25,060 bases of DNA. Source: Akkermansiaceae bacterium UBA4589 (GTDB taxonomy: Bacteria; Verrucomicrobiota; Verrucomicrobiia; Verrucomicrobiales; Akkermansiaceae). This document shows, in pieces, positions 1-8,570 of the stretch. The notes under the pieces are model-generated. The model ran no database searches, was not told the origin of the DNA, and was given only the letters and a program-made list of their open reading frames with translations. The DNA is taken from contig DGJT01000002.1 of NCBI GenBank assembly GCA_002387565.1, positions 1 through 25,060 of the forward strand, given 5' to 3'. A program made the translations under genes and the position numbers. How positions within the stretch are numbered: position 1 is the stretch's first letter; the number at the start of each line of letters is the position of its first letter.

Positions 1-198
1 GGTATGCATATAGCAAGTAGGTGCTTCAAGCTGAGTTTGGCTAAGCACCCATTGCGTACGCTCAGGGATAGATCCGCAGCAAATGGCACTCGCCTCAACA
101 CCTCTTACCTCTTGCAAGAAAGCGGCATAACCAAGTGCGGCACAAATAGCATCTGTATCAGGATTCTGATGACCAACAACGAAAATAGGTGAATTCAT
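1..198 (-). CDS. Manganese-dependent inorganic pyrophosphatase, family II (5' part, cut by window edge)
   Basis: The reverse strand reads 66 open codons from an ATG at 198 to the window edge. The N-terminus carries GHQNPDTDAICAALGYA, the first DHH-superfamily metal-binding motif (H-x-NPDTD) of family II pyrophosphatases, which hydrolyse pyrophosphate to phosphate in the cytoplasm with Mn2+ or Co2+. The next segment, GSIPERTQWVLSQ, resembles the family's GxxNxETxFVL stretch. The rest of the gene, including the other DHH motifs, DHHA2 and any CBS/DRTGG insert, lies outside. It follows rsgA on the same strand after a 115-bp gap, so co-transcription is possible but not shown. No Shine-Dalgarno motif precedes the start. 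The family call is firm; the exact subtype (plain or CBS-containing) cannot be seen. Confidence 0.8.
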   Translation of the reverse strand, partial: MNSPIFVVGHQNPDTDAICAALGYAAFLQEVRGVEASAICCGSIPERTQWVLSQTQLEAPTCYMHT

Positions 199-313
199 AG
201 AGAGGAGTTAAGAGGGAAAAATTAAAAATGAAAAGTAAAATTAGTACTGGGATTAGAGAGTCTGCGAGATTTGAGCTAATTAGATGAATTAAAAGTACAT
301 GAAAGCATTGCTA

Positions 314-1489
314 TTAAGTATTAAACAAATCGTTGTCTGGTTTTTGTTCGCGTTCTAGTTCAATGCGGTCTTCGAGGTTTCTGGCTTTGACTTTTTTGCC
401 ACGTTTGTTGCGGCGTTGGACGTTGCGTTCACGCTGTTGTTTACGTTGATTGAGTATTTCGACTTCTTCGACTAGTTTGAGGTAGGATTCGTAGCGCTCG
501 GTACTTAGGGTTTGGTCGGCAATGGCAGCTCTGATGGCACAGCCATGATCTTGCTCATGTTTGCAGTTGCTGAATTTGCATTGCAAACTGAGTTGACTGA
601 GGTCTTGAAAGCTTTCACTGAGTGTCTCTTCTGGGCTCCAGAGGTGGATCTCTCTAATACCGGGGTTGTCTACGAGCAAGCCGCCTTCTGGTAGGAGAAT
701 GAGGTCGCGAGCGCTGGTGGTGTGCTTGCCTTTGCCGGTGACTTCGTTGACCTCGCTGGTCCATTGCCAATCTTGTCCTAGGAGCTGATTGGTCATGGTT
801 GATTTACCCACACCACTAGAGCCTATGAGAGCAAGCGTGGTGCCTGTGTCAAGGTAGCTTTTGAGAATAGAGACGCCTTGTTTTTTTACAGCGCTGGTAA
901 AGTGTAGGTCGACACTAGCATCGGGAAAATGGTCGAGGATTTGCTGCTTGATGTCAGTAAGGTGGTCTTGACCCTCTTGGTCTACTTCATAGAGGTCAAT
1001 TTTGTTGACGAGGCAGATGGCTTTGGCTCCGCTCTGTTCGATTAGGGTGAAATACCTGTCTAGGCGCTTGAGGTTAAAGTCAGCTTCGGGGTCAGTGACT
1101 ACAGCCACATAATCAATATTAGTCGCAATGATTTGCTCGACACTGGCTGTGCCTGTGGCCTTGCGTGATAGACTGGTGCGCCTAGGTAGGACGAGTTCGA
1201 TAAAGGCGTCTGTTTGATTGTAGTTTGAAGTCTCGTAGTCGAGAATAACCCAGTCACCTACGGCAGGCTTTTGTTCTGGATCTAGGTTTTTGCGGCTTTT
1301 GCCTTTGAGGCTGGCTGTGACCTCGACGACTTCATTGTCGCTGTCGATGGTCATTACATGGTAGTAAATCTTATTATCTCGACTGACTCGTCCGATTTGA
1401 TAGAGCTCAGGATTGGCATATTTTGTTTTATAAGATTGATAAGCTTCTTTGAAGAAGTTATTCCAACCTAGGTCTTTGAGTTTTGCCAT
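314..1489 (-). CDS. rsgA: Small ribosomal subunit biogenesis GTPase RsgA
   Basis: RsgA (YjeQ) is a circularly permuted GTPase that checks late 30S assembly. The 391-residue protein shows the permuted order: an OB-fold region (about 30-110), G4 NKID (162-165), the G1 P-loop GSSGVGKST (223-231) and G3 DNPG (284-287). A zinc-binding knuckle follows, with Cys314, Cys319, His321 and Cys327. The basic C-terminal tail (about 350-391, rich in Arg and Lys) is longer than in many homologues and could contact rRNA. The start is the ATG at 1489, 13 bp after the stop of the upstream peptidase gene, so the two are probably one transcript. The 60-aa plus-strand frame inside it is a shadow. Confidence 0.95.
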   Translation of the reverse strand: MAKLKDLGWNNFFKEAYQSYKTKYANPELYQIGRVSRDNKIYYHVMTIDSDNEVVEVTASLKGKSRKNLDPEQKPAVGDWVILDYETSNYNQTDAFIELVLPRRTSLSRKATGTASVEQIIATNIDYVAVVTDPEADFNLKRLDRYFTLIEQSGAKAICLVNKIDLYEVDQEGQDHLTDIKQQILDHFPDASVDLHFTSAVKKQGVSILKSYLDTGTTLALIGSSGVGKSTMTNQLLGQDWQWTSEVNEVTGKGKHTTSARDLILLPEGGLLVDNPGIREIHLWSPEETLSESFQDLSQLSLQCKFSNCKHEQDHGCAIRAAIADQTLSTERYESYLKLVEEVEILNQRKQQRERNVQRRNKRGKKVKARNLEDRIELEREQKPDNDLFNT

Positions 1490-1502
1490 GTGTGTTGCCT
1501 AA

Positions 1503-2111
1503 TTAGCGTTTTACCCAATTGGCATCGTAGCCTCTAGTATCAATATGCACAAAGCTTGAATAGATACCTATGCCGCCTTTGAACCAGCCATCTCTACGCA
1601 GTTTTTTAGCATAGCTGGCGACTTTCCAAGTTGAATGACCTGGGAATTTAACGTCCAAAGCTTGGTTTTGTAGATGGTATGATTTAGAGCTAGCGCCAAA
1701 GCAGGTGCGGTTGTACTCTGGATCCCTGTAAGCGGAAACGATGAAAGGCGTGCAGTTAAGTTGCTCGGCAAGTTTGTCGATGACCGCTAAATTATCTACA
1801 ATATTCTTCCATAAATAAGTTGGAGGAATATGATTAGAAACACTGCGTCTTGATTTAAAGTGACTTTCAATAAAGTTAGGGATAGAAATGCGATTGAGGC
1901 CTACCTTTTTATTAATGTAATTGGCGTACTTAAGAGTTTCCTTGGATTGTTGGTCAACCCATTCCTGAGGCAGAGTTTGCCCAGCATTTGAAAAACCTAA
2001 GAAAGCTTGTGACTGACTAGCACTAGCGCAAATAAGGCCAGCAGAACCTAACAGAGTTTTACTGATGAAAGCTCTGCGAGATACTTGAGAAGTAGTAGCA
2101 CTTTTTTGCAT
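1503..2111 (-). CDS. Tat-exported YcbK/DUF882-type peptidoglycan peptidase (M15-like)
   Basis: The protein has 202 residues. The N-terminus has a twin-arginine motif SRRAFI (11-16), a hydrophobic stretch and an Ala/Ser-rich cleavage region ending near ASQSQA (about 31-36), so export by the Tat route is expected. The mature part carries the zinc-ligand pattern of the D,D-/L,D-carboxypeptidase fold: SAYRDPEYN (126-134), then H146 and D153 in SYHLQNQALDV, then H189 and D191 in FVHIDTRG. Members of this family cleave peptidoglycan cross-links; the exact bond cannot be told here. It is the first gene of a probable two-gene unit with rsgA and is divergent from carB, with 246 bp between them. No known link ties the peptidase to RsgA, so the pairing is positional only. 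Confidence 0.85.
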   Translation of the reverse strand: MQKSATTSQVSRRAFISKTLLGSAGLICASASQSQAFLGFSNAGQTLPQEWVDQQSKETLKYANYINKKVGLNRISIPNFIESHFKSRRSVSNHIPPTYLWKNIVDNLAVIDKLAEQLNCTPFIVSAYRDPEYNRTCFGASSKSYHLQNQALDVKFPGHSTWKVASYAKKLRRDGWFKGGIGIYSSFVHIDTRGYDANWVKR

Positions 2112-2318
2112 AAAGGCGTCAATATATAGATTTTCATTAAAAAATCAAGTTTTTAAGAGGTAAGACCTAGACTGCCAGCATTAAAATTGATTTTTATTGG
2201 CTTGAATAAGCGTGTTGAAACTCCTTTTCTAAATGCTCAAATTAATAGCTAAAACCAACTGTTTTTAAAGGCTTAGAGTGGGTGTGAAAAAATAAATAAT
2301 TTTTTTTTGAGAGGGTAC

Positions 2319-2346
2319 TTTACAAATGCGGATTTAGTGATACTTT
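2319..2346 (+). promoter_or_regulatory. Predicted carB promoter
   Basis: TTTACA (2319-2324), a 16-bp spacer and TACTTT (2341-2346) lie upstream of the carB ATG at 2358. The predicted transcript start would be only a few nucleotides from the ATG and there is no Shine-Dalgarno motif, so the mRNA may be leaderless. The match to consensus is moderate and the call is by eye. Confidence 0.4.
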
Positions 2347-2357
2347 ATTGAAAGTTT

Positions 2358-5300
2358 ATGCCTAAGGATACCAGTATTAAAAAGATATTAGTGATTGGTT
2401 CGGGTCCTATTGTTATAGGACAAGGTTGCGAATTCGATTACTCAGGGGTACAAGCGTGTAAAGCTCTCAAAGAAGAGGGGTATACGGTTGTGTTGATTAA
2501 CTCTAATCCAGCCACGATTATGACTGATCCAGAGTTTGCTGATAGGACTTATATCGAGCCTATCACTAGAGAAATTATCATAAAAATTATTGAGCGAGAA
2601 AAGCCAGATGTTTTACTGCCTACCTTAGGAGGTCAAACCGCGCTTAACGCAGCTATGGATCTCTTCAAAAGCGGTGACCTAGATCGCTTAGGAGTTCGTA
2701 TGATTGGAGCTAATGCTGAAGCCATTGATAAAGGCGAGGACAGACAATTGTTCAAGGACGCCATGATTAAGATTGGTTTAGATGTGCCTATTTCAGGGGT
2801 CTCGCACTCCATGGAAGAGTCTAAGCAAATTGCTGAGAAAATTGGTTCTTACCCATTGATTATTCGTCCAGCCTTTACCTTGGGTGGTAATGGCGGTGGA
2901 ATTGCTTACAATAAAGAAGAATTTGAAGAAATCGTGACGCGTGGCCTAGAGCTATCTCCAGTTACTGAAATCCTTATTGAGGAGAGCTTGTTAGGTTGGA
3001 AAGAGTACGAAATGGAAGTTGTGCGAGATAGAGCAGACAACTGTGTGATTATTTGTGCCATTGAAAATATTGATCCAATGGGTGTGCATACAGGTGACTC
3101 AATTACCATCGCACCAGCTCAAACACTAAGTGATAGAGAGTACCAACATATGCGTGACGCTTCATTTGCGATTATTCGTGAAATTGGAGTGGAAACAGGT
3201 GGCTCTAATATCCAGTTTGCTATCAATCCTAAAAATGGGCGTATGATTGTCATTGAGATGAACCCACGTGTATCGCGTTCATCTGCCCTTGCTTCTAAAG
3301 CAACTGGTTTCCCGATCGCTAAGATTGCAGCTAAATTAGCGGTAGGTTATGTACTCGATGAATTGCGCAATGACATCACGCAAGAAACACCAGCTAGTTT
3401 TGAGCCTACTATTGATTATGTGGTGGTTAAGTTACCACGCTTTACTTTTGAAAAGTTCCCGCAAGCGAACCAAGTGCTCACAACACAGATGAAAGCTGTG
3501 GGTGAGGCAATGGCTATTGGTCGTACGTTTAAAGAGTCAATGCAAAAGGCCTTACGTTCGCTAGAGACTGGGCGTTGGGGCTTTGGTTTTGATGCCAAAG
3601 AAATTAAAAATGCCACACACGAGGATGTCGAACGCAAACTAAGAATTCCTAATGCTGAACGTATTTTTTGGATTCAAGTCGCTTTCCGTGCAGGTTGGAC
3701 TGAAGAGCAAATTTTTGAACAAACAGCTATTGATCCTTGGTTTATCAAGCAGTTAAAGCAAATTTCTGATGCGGGTGAAGAACTAGCAGATTTAGATTTA
3801 CGTCAGGCTAAGAAGTTAGGTTTCTCAGATAGACAAATTGCTCTAGCCAAAGATACAGATGAGGCTAGCGTGCGCCAAGAGGTAAGAGCTGCTGGTATTA
3901 AGCCAACTTACCGCTTAGTAGATACTTGTGCGGCAGAATTTCAAGCGTACACGCCTTACTACTACTCAAGTTATGGTGACGAGAATGAGTCTATCAGAAC
4001 TGATAAGAAGAAAATTGTCATCCTAGGTGGTGGTCCTAACCGTATCGGTCAAGGTATCGAGTTTGACTACTGCTGTGTGCATGCAGCATTTGCTCTCAAG
4101 GATTTGGGTTACGAAACTATTATGGTGAACTCTAATCCAGAAACAGTTTCAACGGATTATGACACCTCTGATAAGCTTTATTTTGAGCCGCTCACTCTTG
4201 AGGACGTGCTCAATATTTGTGAGAACGAGCAACCTGATGGTGTGATTGTTCAGTTTGGTGGGCAAACACCGCTCAACCTTGCAGAAGGTTTAGAAAAACA
4301 TGGCGTTCCTATTATCGGTACTTCTCCAAGTAATATCGAACTTGCCGAAGATAGGAAGCAGTTCTCAGCTTTGCTTGACGAATTAGGTCTTAAACAAGCA
4401 GAAGCTGGCACAGCAACTTCAGAAGAAGAAGCTCTCAAAGTAGCCAATGAAATCGGGTACCCAGTGTTGGTTCGCCCATCCTTTGTGCTCGGTGGTAGAG
4501 CGATGATGATTGTCTACAGTGACGAAGATCTTAAGCGCTATATGAGAGAAGCAGTAGACGCATCTCCAGAACGTCCTATTCTTGTCGATAGATTCCTTGA
4601 AGGTGCTCGTGAATTAGACGTAGACTGTATTTCAGATGGTAAGCAGGCTGTAGTAGGTGCGGTGATGGAGCATATTGAGCAAGCGGGTATTCACTCAGGT
4701 GACTCAGCTTGTGTAATCCCACCATTTAGTATCGGAGCAGATATCCAAGAACGTGTCGTAGAAGCAGCCAAAGCATTAGCTAAAGGCCTCAACGTGATTG
4801 GCTTAATGAATATTCAGTTTGCCATTAAAGACTCAGAAATTTATGTCATTGAGGCTAACCCTCGTGCTTCACGTACTGTACCATTTGTTTCTAAAGCAAC
4901 AGGTATTCCTCTGGCTAAATTAGCGGCACAGATCATGGTAGGTAAAACTCTGGACGAGTTAGGGTTCACTGAGCAGGTTATTCCCGAGCACTATTCTGTT
5001 AAGGAAGCGGTATTCCCATGGGGTAAATTCTTAGGCGTAGATACTATTCTCGGTCCAGAAATGCGCTCAACTGGTGAAGTTATGGGTATTGATGATGATT
5101 TAGGTATTGCTTATGCTAAAAGTCAAATTAGCGCCTTTAACCCATTACCAACTCAAGGGAATGTCTTTATCTCTGTAAGTGATATGGATAAGTCTGAATC
5201 TGTAGAAATAGCAAAATCTCTTTGTGAGCTAGGCTTTAAATTATTTGCTACTGGAGGTACTTGTGCTTATTTAAAAGAGCATGGCTTAGAAGTGACTAGA

Positions 5301-5561
5301 ACTTACAAGTTGGCTGAAGAATCAAGACCTAACATCTTGGATTTAATGAAAAACGAAGAAATTAATTTTGTCATTAACACTCCAAGTGGTCCAGACGCAA
5401 GAAAGGATGAAGTCGCTATTCGTAGTGCAGCAGTTGAGCATCGTATCTCACATTGCACAAATTTAGCAGCTGCCCAAGCGAGCATTAAAGCTATTACTTC
5501 ATTACAAAATAAGGTAGTTAACGTAAAAACTATCCAAGAACACCAAGCAGGGATTGTTTAA
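2358..5561 (+). CDS. carB: Carbamoyl-phosphate synthase large chain
   Basis: CarB makes carbamoyl phosphate from bicarbonate, ammonia (channelled from CarA) and two ATP, feeding pyrimidine and arginine synthesis in the cytoplasm. The 1067-residue length is standard. The two homologous halves each start with a GSGPIVIGQG / GGGPNRIGQG type loop (near 14 and 559) and carry ATP-grasp signatures (IRPAFTLGGNGGG, VRPSFVLGGRAMM; EMNPRVSRSSAL, EANPRASRTVPF). An MGS-like allosteric domain occupies about 930-1067, where UMP or ornithine would act in relatives. The start is ATG at 2358. carA is not adjacent, so CarB is presumably expressed alone here; pyrE lies 12 kb downstream and is not linked by operon. 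There are no frameshifts or missing motifs. Confidence 0.98.
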   Translation: MPKDTSIKKILVIGSGPIVIGQGCEFDYSGVQACKALKEEGYTVVLINSNPATIMTDPEFADRTYIEPITREIIIKIIEREKPDVLLPTLGGQTALNAAMDLFKSGDLDRLGVRMIGANAEAIDKGEDRQLFKDAMIKIGLDVPISGVSHSMEESKQIAEKIGSYPLIIRPAFTLGGNGGGIAYNKEEFEEIVTRGLELSPVTEILIEESLLGWKEYEMEVVRDRADNCVIICAIENIDPMGVHTGDSITIAPAQTLSDREYQHMRDASFAIIREIGVETGGSNIQFAINPKNGRMIVIEMNPRVSRSSALASKATGFPIAKIAAKLAVGYVLDELRNDITQETPASFEPTIDYVVVKLPRFTFEKFPQANQVLTTQMKAVGEAMAIGRTFKESMQKALRSLETGRWGFGFDAKEIKNATHEDVERKLRIPNAERIFWIQVAFRAGWTEEQIFEQTAIDPWFIKQLKQISDAGEELADLDLRQAKKLGFSDRQIALAKDTDEASVRQEVRAAGIKPTYRLVDTCAAEFQAYTPYYYSSYGDENESIRTDKKKIVILGGGPNRIGQGIEFDYCCVHAAFALKDLGYETIMVNSNPETVSTDYDTSDKLYFEPLTLEDVLNICENEQPDGVIVQFGGQTPLNLAEGLEKHGVPIIGTSPSNIELAEDRKQFSALLDELGLKQAEAGTATSEEEALKVANEIGYPVLVRPSFVLGGRAMMIVYSDEDLKRYMREAVDASPERPILVDRFLEGARELDVDCISDGKQAVVGAVMEHIEQAGIHSGDSACVIPPFSIGADIQERVVEAAKALAKGLNVIGLMNIQFAIKDSEIYVIEANPRASRTVPFVSKATGIPLAKLAAQIMVGKTLDELGFTEQVIPEHYSVKEAVFPWGKFLGVDTILGPEMRSTGEVMGIDDDLGIAYAKSQISAFNPLPTQGNVFISVSDMDKSESVEIAKSLCELGFKLFATGGTCAYLKEHGLEVTRTYKLAEESRPNILDLMKNEEINFVINTPSGPDARKDEVAIRSAAVEHRISHCTNLAAAQASIKAITSLQNKVVNVKTIQEHQAGIV

Positions 5562-5728
5562 ATTTACTAAATCTCTAATTGCCTAACCTAATTACTCCAG
5601 AAGCTGTTACTTTCTAAAATTATTTTATTTTGCGGTTTTGCAGAGGTCTTATGTTGATGGTTCAGGTATAGTTTTTCGCTAGCAGATGTATCTGCAATAT
5701 TGGAGTTGGCTACAACCAATATAGTTGC
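5562..5728. other. Convergent intergenic region with a mobile-element end
   Basis: This is the spacer between the converging carB and hydrolase genes. It holds a 37-bp block (5613-5649) nearly identical to the end of the MITE-like element near 13.4 kb, and a weak hairpin in which CAATATTGG (5695-5703) can pair with CCAATAT (5716-5722). That hairpin lacks a clear T-run, so no confident terminator is called. Confidence 0.6.
5613..5649 (+). repeat. Solo end of MITE-like repeat (copy 2)
   Basis: The block matches 13414-13450 at 34 of 37 positions by eye, in the same orientation. It ends in TTTTGCAGAGGTCT, the terminal inverted repeat of the element described at 13297-13451. No partner inverted end is visible on either side, so this is either a decayed copy or a fragment left after deletion. 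Similarity fades just inside the block. Confidence 0.7.
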
Positions 5729-7492
5729 TTATTTAGTGTCTGTTTTACTAGCAGTATCTTCTGAGGCTTCTGAGCCGCTTTGCCATCTAAATTTAGCAAA
5801 GACAACTTTGGTGATGTCGGAACCTCTGGCTGGAGTAAGTTTTATGATTTCAGTCTCAGACCAGTCGTTGAGAGGTTTTTTGTTGTGCTTGTTGATCAAC
5901 TCAGCTGCTGGTATCGTCATGCTCTGCCAGTCATTGGATGCCGTGATCTCAATCTCTTTTTGAAAGGCTTTATTCACTTCTATCAAGACCTTTTGTGGTT
6001 GGGTGCAGTAGAAATCAAAGGTAAGAGGAGTATTTTTAGGAATGACAAGGGCTGGGTCGGCAAACTGTTGATTGAGAGTTCCGCGGTTACTCATCGGGCG
6101 GAAACCTTTTATGCCTCCTACTCCCTCAATCGGTCCTGAGTTGTTCCAGCCACTACTACTATCCAGTTGAGTTCGCGGCTTGTCAGTAGCGATTGCCTGG
6201 CCGAGTTTGGAAGGGATTGCAGCCTGGAATTTGGAGGTTATGACGATGTTGCCTTTGTAATTGAGTTGAGCAAATGCGAATACATAATCATCGACATTGA
6301 GAACGGGTAGTTTAGCAGTCCATTGGTCACCACTGCGGACAGCTTCGCTATCTCTCCAGGATCTGCCGTAACTGATAGGGTTTTTCAAAGCATAGAAAAT
6401 CTTAATCTCTTCTAGTTTATCTGTAGAGTCCGGAGAGATTTTAAACTCAGGCACTCCTTCGGCGTCGAGTTCTATGTTAGCCTCCGGAAGCTTTGGCCAG
6501 AACAGATCTTCACCAAGTACATGTTTTTTGAGCCAGATTTTGGTGTTATCTCCTAGTTTATCTGTATTGTGGTGGGCTCGTGCCTGGTGCGCAAATGCCC
6601 AGGGAACTCCCTCCTTGAAATCATCAAAGGTATCTTCCCCGCGCTCATGACCACCGTGATGGTCATTGGTGCCATTTAGCCATAGAGATGCTGCCTTGAT
6701 GTAAGGAGCGTGGGCTTGGGGAGCGATGCTCTTGAGGTAGATTTTTTCACCCGAAGTCTTCTCAGGCTCTACATAGGGAATTTTGTATTTGAAAACACCA
6801 CGTCTTCTGTAGTATTCGTTCCAACCTATACCAAAATAGGCCACAATCGCTTTTACCCGCTCATCCATTCCCAGGTTCCAGATGATGGTTCCACCGTATG
6901 AATATCCTTTGGCACCAATACGAGAAGCATCCACAACATCATGGGTGAGGAAATAGCTTAGAACTCTTCTCTGCAAGGCATACCAAACATAGTCACTCGT
7001 CTCTTCAGGTTGGGTAATAGAACTATTGTTTTTAGGGTGACTAGTCCAGACAACATTTTTTCTGTCCTCCATATTGCCGCGTTTAAGAGCTTCTGGATAT
7101 TTGGTGTATTCTTTGCGATTACCGGTTTTTCCACAGTAGTCGTAGGAAATCACTGCCCAGCCATCTTTGATATAATCCTTATCTATACTGGCTTTCGACA
7201 TCCAGCCATGTATGTTCATAAGGCCAGGAGCTTTTTTGATACCTGACTTAACCGAGTATAAACAATAAACTCTGACTTCCTCTCCTAAGACATAAGCACT
7301 GATGTAAGATTCTTTATAGTAAACCCCATTGTTGGTTCTTTCTTTTATGATTTCCTCTTTATAAGCTCCTTTATCTGGATCATATTCGGCCCAGATTTCT
7401 TGAGGGTTTTTCAAGTCTTGCCCCATCAAATAAGAAAATAGCATAACTGTGCAAGATGCTAATAGAAGAGATAAGTGATTATAGAAGTTCAT
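5729..7492 (-). CDS. Secreted alpha/beta hydrolase (acetylxylan-esterase / dienelactone-hydrolase-like)
   Basis: The protein has 587 residues. The hydrophobic N-terminus (about 8-24) looks like a signal peptide or membrane anchor; a lipobox-like LASC is present but the preceding segment is short and lacks a basic residue, so lipidation is doubtful. An alpha/beta hydrolase domain spans about 60-330: an oxyanion strand LMNIHGWMSK (91-100), the nucleophile elbow GYSYGG with Ser198, a likely acid Asp277 in NGTNDHHG and a catalytic His around 307-308. The remaining C-terminal 250 residues are beta-rich and unrecognised, perhaps a sugar- or surface-binding module. The likely role is deacylation or ester cleavage of an external polysaccharide or peptide; the substrate cannot be inferred. 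It stands alone, convergent with carB and divergent from the Pro/Ala protein. Confidence 0.75.
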   Translation of the reverse strand: MNFYNHLSLLLASCTVMLFSYLMGQDLKNPQEIWAEYDPDKGAYKEEIIKERTNNGVYYKESYISAYVLGEEVRVYCLYSVKSGIKKAPGLMNIHGWMSKASIDKDYIKDGWAVISYDYCGKTGNRKEYTKYPEALKRGNMEDRKNVVWTSHPKNNSSITQPEETSDYVWYALQRRVLSYFLTHDVVDASRIGAKGYSYGGTIIWNLGMDERVKAIVAYFGIGWNEYYRRRGVFKYKIPYVEPEKTSGEKIYLKSIAPQAHAPYIKAASLWLNGTNDHHGGHERGEDTFDDFKEGVPWAFAHQARAHHNTDKLGDNTKIWLKKHVLGEDLFWPKLPEANIELDAEGVPEFKISPDSTDKLEEIKIFYALKNPISYGRSWRDSEAVRSGDQWTAKLPVLNVDDYVFAFAQLNYKGNIVITSKFQAAIPSKLGQAIATDKPRTQLDSSSGWNNSGPIEGVGGIKGFRPMSNRGTLNQQFADPALVIPKNTPLTFDFYCTQPQKVLIEVNKAFQKEIEITASNDWQSMTIPAAELINKHNKKPLNDWSETEIIKLTPARGSDITKVVFAKFRWQSGSEASEDTASKTDTK

Positions 7493-7819
7493 GAAAAAGG
7501 TTTTTTAGATTATTTCACACTACATGACAAAATATGAGTGTATGAATGTTGATTAATGGTAATGGGTTGGGCTTTACTAGAAATTTAAAATACAAAGTGC
7601 CCGACTAAATGATTTATGCCTAAGTTAGGCTGGTTAAGCAAGTTTTATTTGTTGATTTTGATATTTTTTAATGAATGGCGGATTCAACTTGCTAACACAA
7701 AAAGATAATAATGTTATGAAAATCTGCAACAGTCACTAAATGCGAATGTGCACAAAAAAGAAATTGACAATTTATTTGCTAAAGTTAGTATGAGTTATTC
7801 TATTTAACTAACATTTACT
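7493..7819. other. Divergent intergenic region (327 bp)
   Basis: The region is AT-rich with no convincing ORF. The right side carries the sigma70-like promoter listed separately. A modest inverted repeat, AGCAAGTT near 7638 and AACTTGCT near 7688, could be an operator or a cruciform but is too short to name. The minus-strand promoter of the hydrolase could not be pinned down; a TAATCT about 17 nt from its start is the best -10 candidate. Confidence 0.5.
7764..7791 (+). promoter_or_regulatory. Predicted promoter of the Pro/Ala-rich gene
   Basis: TTGACA (7764-7769) is a perfect -35 box. A 16-bp spacer follows, then TAGTAT (7786-7791) as the -10 box. The predicted leader is about 20 nt, longer than at most genes here. 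Confidence 0.55.
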
Positions 7820-8446
7820 ATGTCTTTACCTCCAGTAAAACCTTCTCAACCTCTTCCTTCTGCGCCATTACCTCCAGCAAAACCTTCTGCAGGAGCACCA
7901 TTACCGCCACCAGTACCTAGCGCTCCTAAAGCACCGACACCGCCTCCGGCTGCAAAAGCGCCAAGTGCTCCAACACCACCAGCCGCCGCTGCTCCGGCCC
8001 CGCCGGCTGCTCCTAAAGCTCCTTCCGCACCAAAAGCACCAACCCCACCAGCGGCCGCCGCTCCGGCCCCGCCGGCTGCTCCTAAAGCTCCTTCCGCGCC
8101 AAGTGCTCCGAGCGCACCAAAAGCACCAACACCACCAGCGGCCGCCGCACCAACTCCTTCCTCTACGCCTAGCGCTCCATCCACTCCTGCTATACCAGCT
8201 AGTAAGCCACCAGCGGCAGGTGTGCCAGCACCTGTAGGGAGTACTCCTCCTGCTCCAGCCGCTACACCGGCACCATTACCTTCTGATGCTCATGGCGCAG
8301 CAGCGCCAATCGCTCCAACTAAAACTGTTGAAGTAGAAGTTGTGGTAGAAAGTAAAGCGGTAGCTATTGCCTCTGTAGTCGGCGGTTTAGCTGCTTTAGT
8401 GATGTGTGTCATGAGTTATATGGCTTACAGTCAATTTTCTGGATAA
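7820..8446 (+). CDS. Pro/Ala-rich repeat protein with C-terminal membrane anchor
   Basis: The 208-residue protein is unrecognised. Residues 1 to about 160 are almost only Pro, Ala, Ser, Lys and Thr, with repeated KAPTPPAAAAPAPPAAP-type units of 23 residues. A short acidic/valine segment (KTVEVEVVVESK) leads into one transmembrane helix at about 177-203 and a 5-residue tail. No N-terminal signal is seen, so the protein looks tail-anchored with the Pro-rich arm in the cytoplasm, although opposite topology cannot be excluded. The extended arm could act as a spacer or as a ligand for proline-binding domains. The reading frame is supported by the promoter upstream and by the hydrophobic helix. The long antisense and +2 frames across the repeats are composition artefacts. 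Confidence 0.75.
   Translation: MSLPPVKPSQPLPSAPLPPAKPSAGAPLPPPVPSAPKAPTPPPAAKAPSAPTPPAAAAPAPPAAPKAPSAPKAPTPPAAAAPAPPAAPKAPSAPSAPSAPKAPTPPAAAAPTPSSTPSAPSTPAIPASKPPAAGVPAPVGSTPPAPAATPAPLPSDAHGAAAPIAPTKTVEVEVVVESKAVAIASVVGGLAALVMCVMSYMAYSQFSG
7991..8128 (+). repeat. 69-bp tandem repeat inside the Pro/Ala-rich gene
   Basis: A GC-rich unit beginning GCTCCGGCCCCGCCGGCTGC at 7991 recurs at 8060 with only a few third-base changes, a period of 69 bp (23 codons). A partial third unit follows after an inserted run of Ala-Pro-Ser codons. The base composition differs sharply from the AT-rich surroundings. The number of units probably varies between strains. Confidence 0.75.
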
Positions 8447-8534
8447 GCACAAAGAAAGGCTTTAAAAAAACTCGCTTATAACTTGCGCGTTACATAGCTA
8501 GTTTTTGTTGGTTATTTTTCTTATTGCTATTTGC

Positions 8535-8564
8535 TTGACGAACAGTAAAATAGTAAGCTACTTT
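8535..8564 (+). promoter_or_regulatory. Predicted trx promoter
   Basis: TTGACG (8535-8540), an 18-bp spacer and TACTTT (8559-8564) end six nucleotides before the trx ATG at 8571. This arrangement supports the shorter thioredoxin start and implies a leaderless or nearly leaderless mRNA. Confidence 0.4.
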
Positions 8565-8570
8565 CGAGGT

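Noticed and set aside
4..192. A 62-codon plus-strand frame at the left edge
   Set aside because: The opposite strand encodes the clear N-terminus of a family II pyrophosphatase, so this is its shadow.
7846..8237. Long minus-strand and +2 frames across the Pro/Ala repeats
   Set aside because: GC-rich Ala/Pro codons leave several frames open. Only the frame with the C-terminal membrane helix and upstream promoter is convincing.
8505..8570. N-terminal extension of thioredoxin
   Set aside because: It overlaps the predicted promoter and adds a hydrophobic stretch absent from thioredoxins. ATG 8571 gives the normal length.
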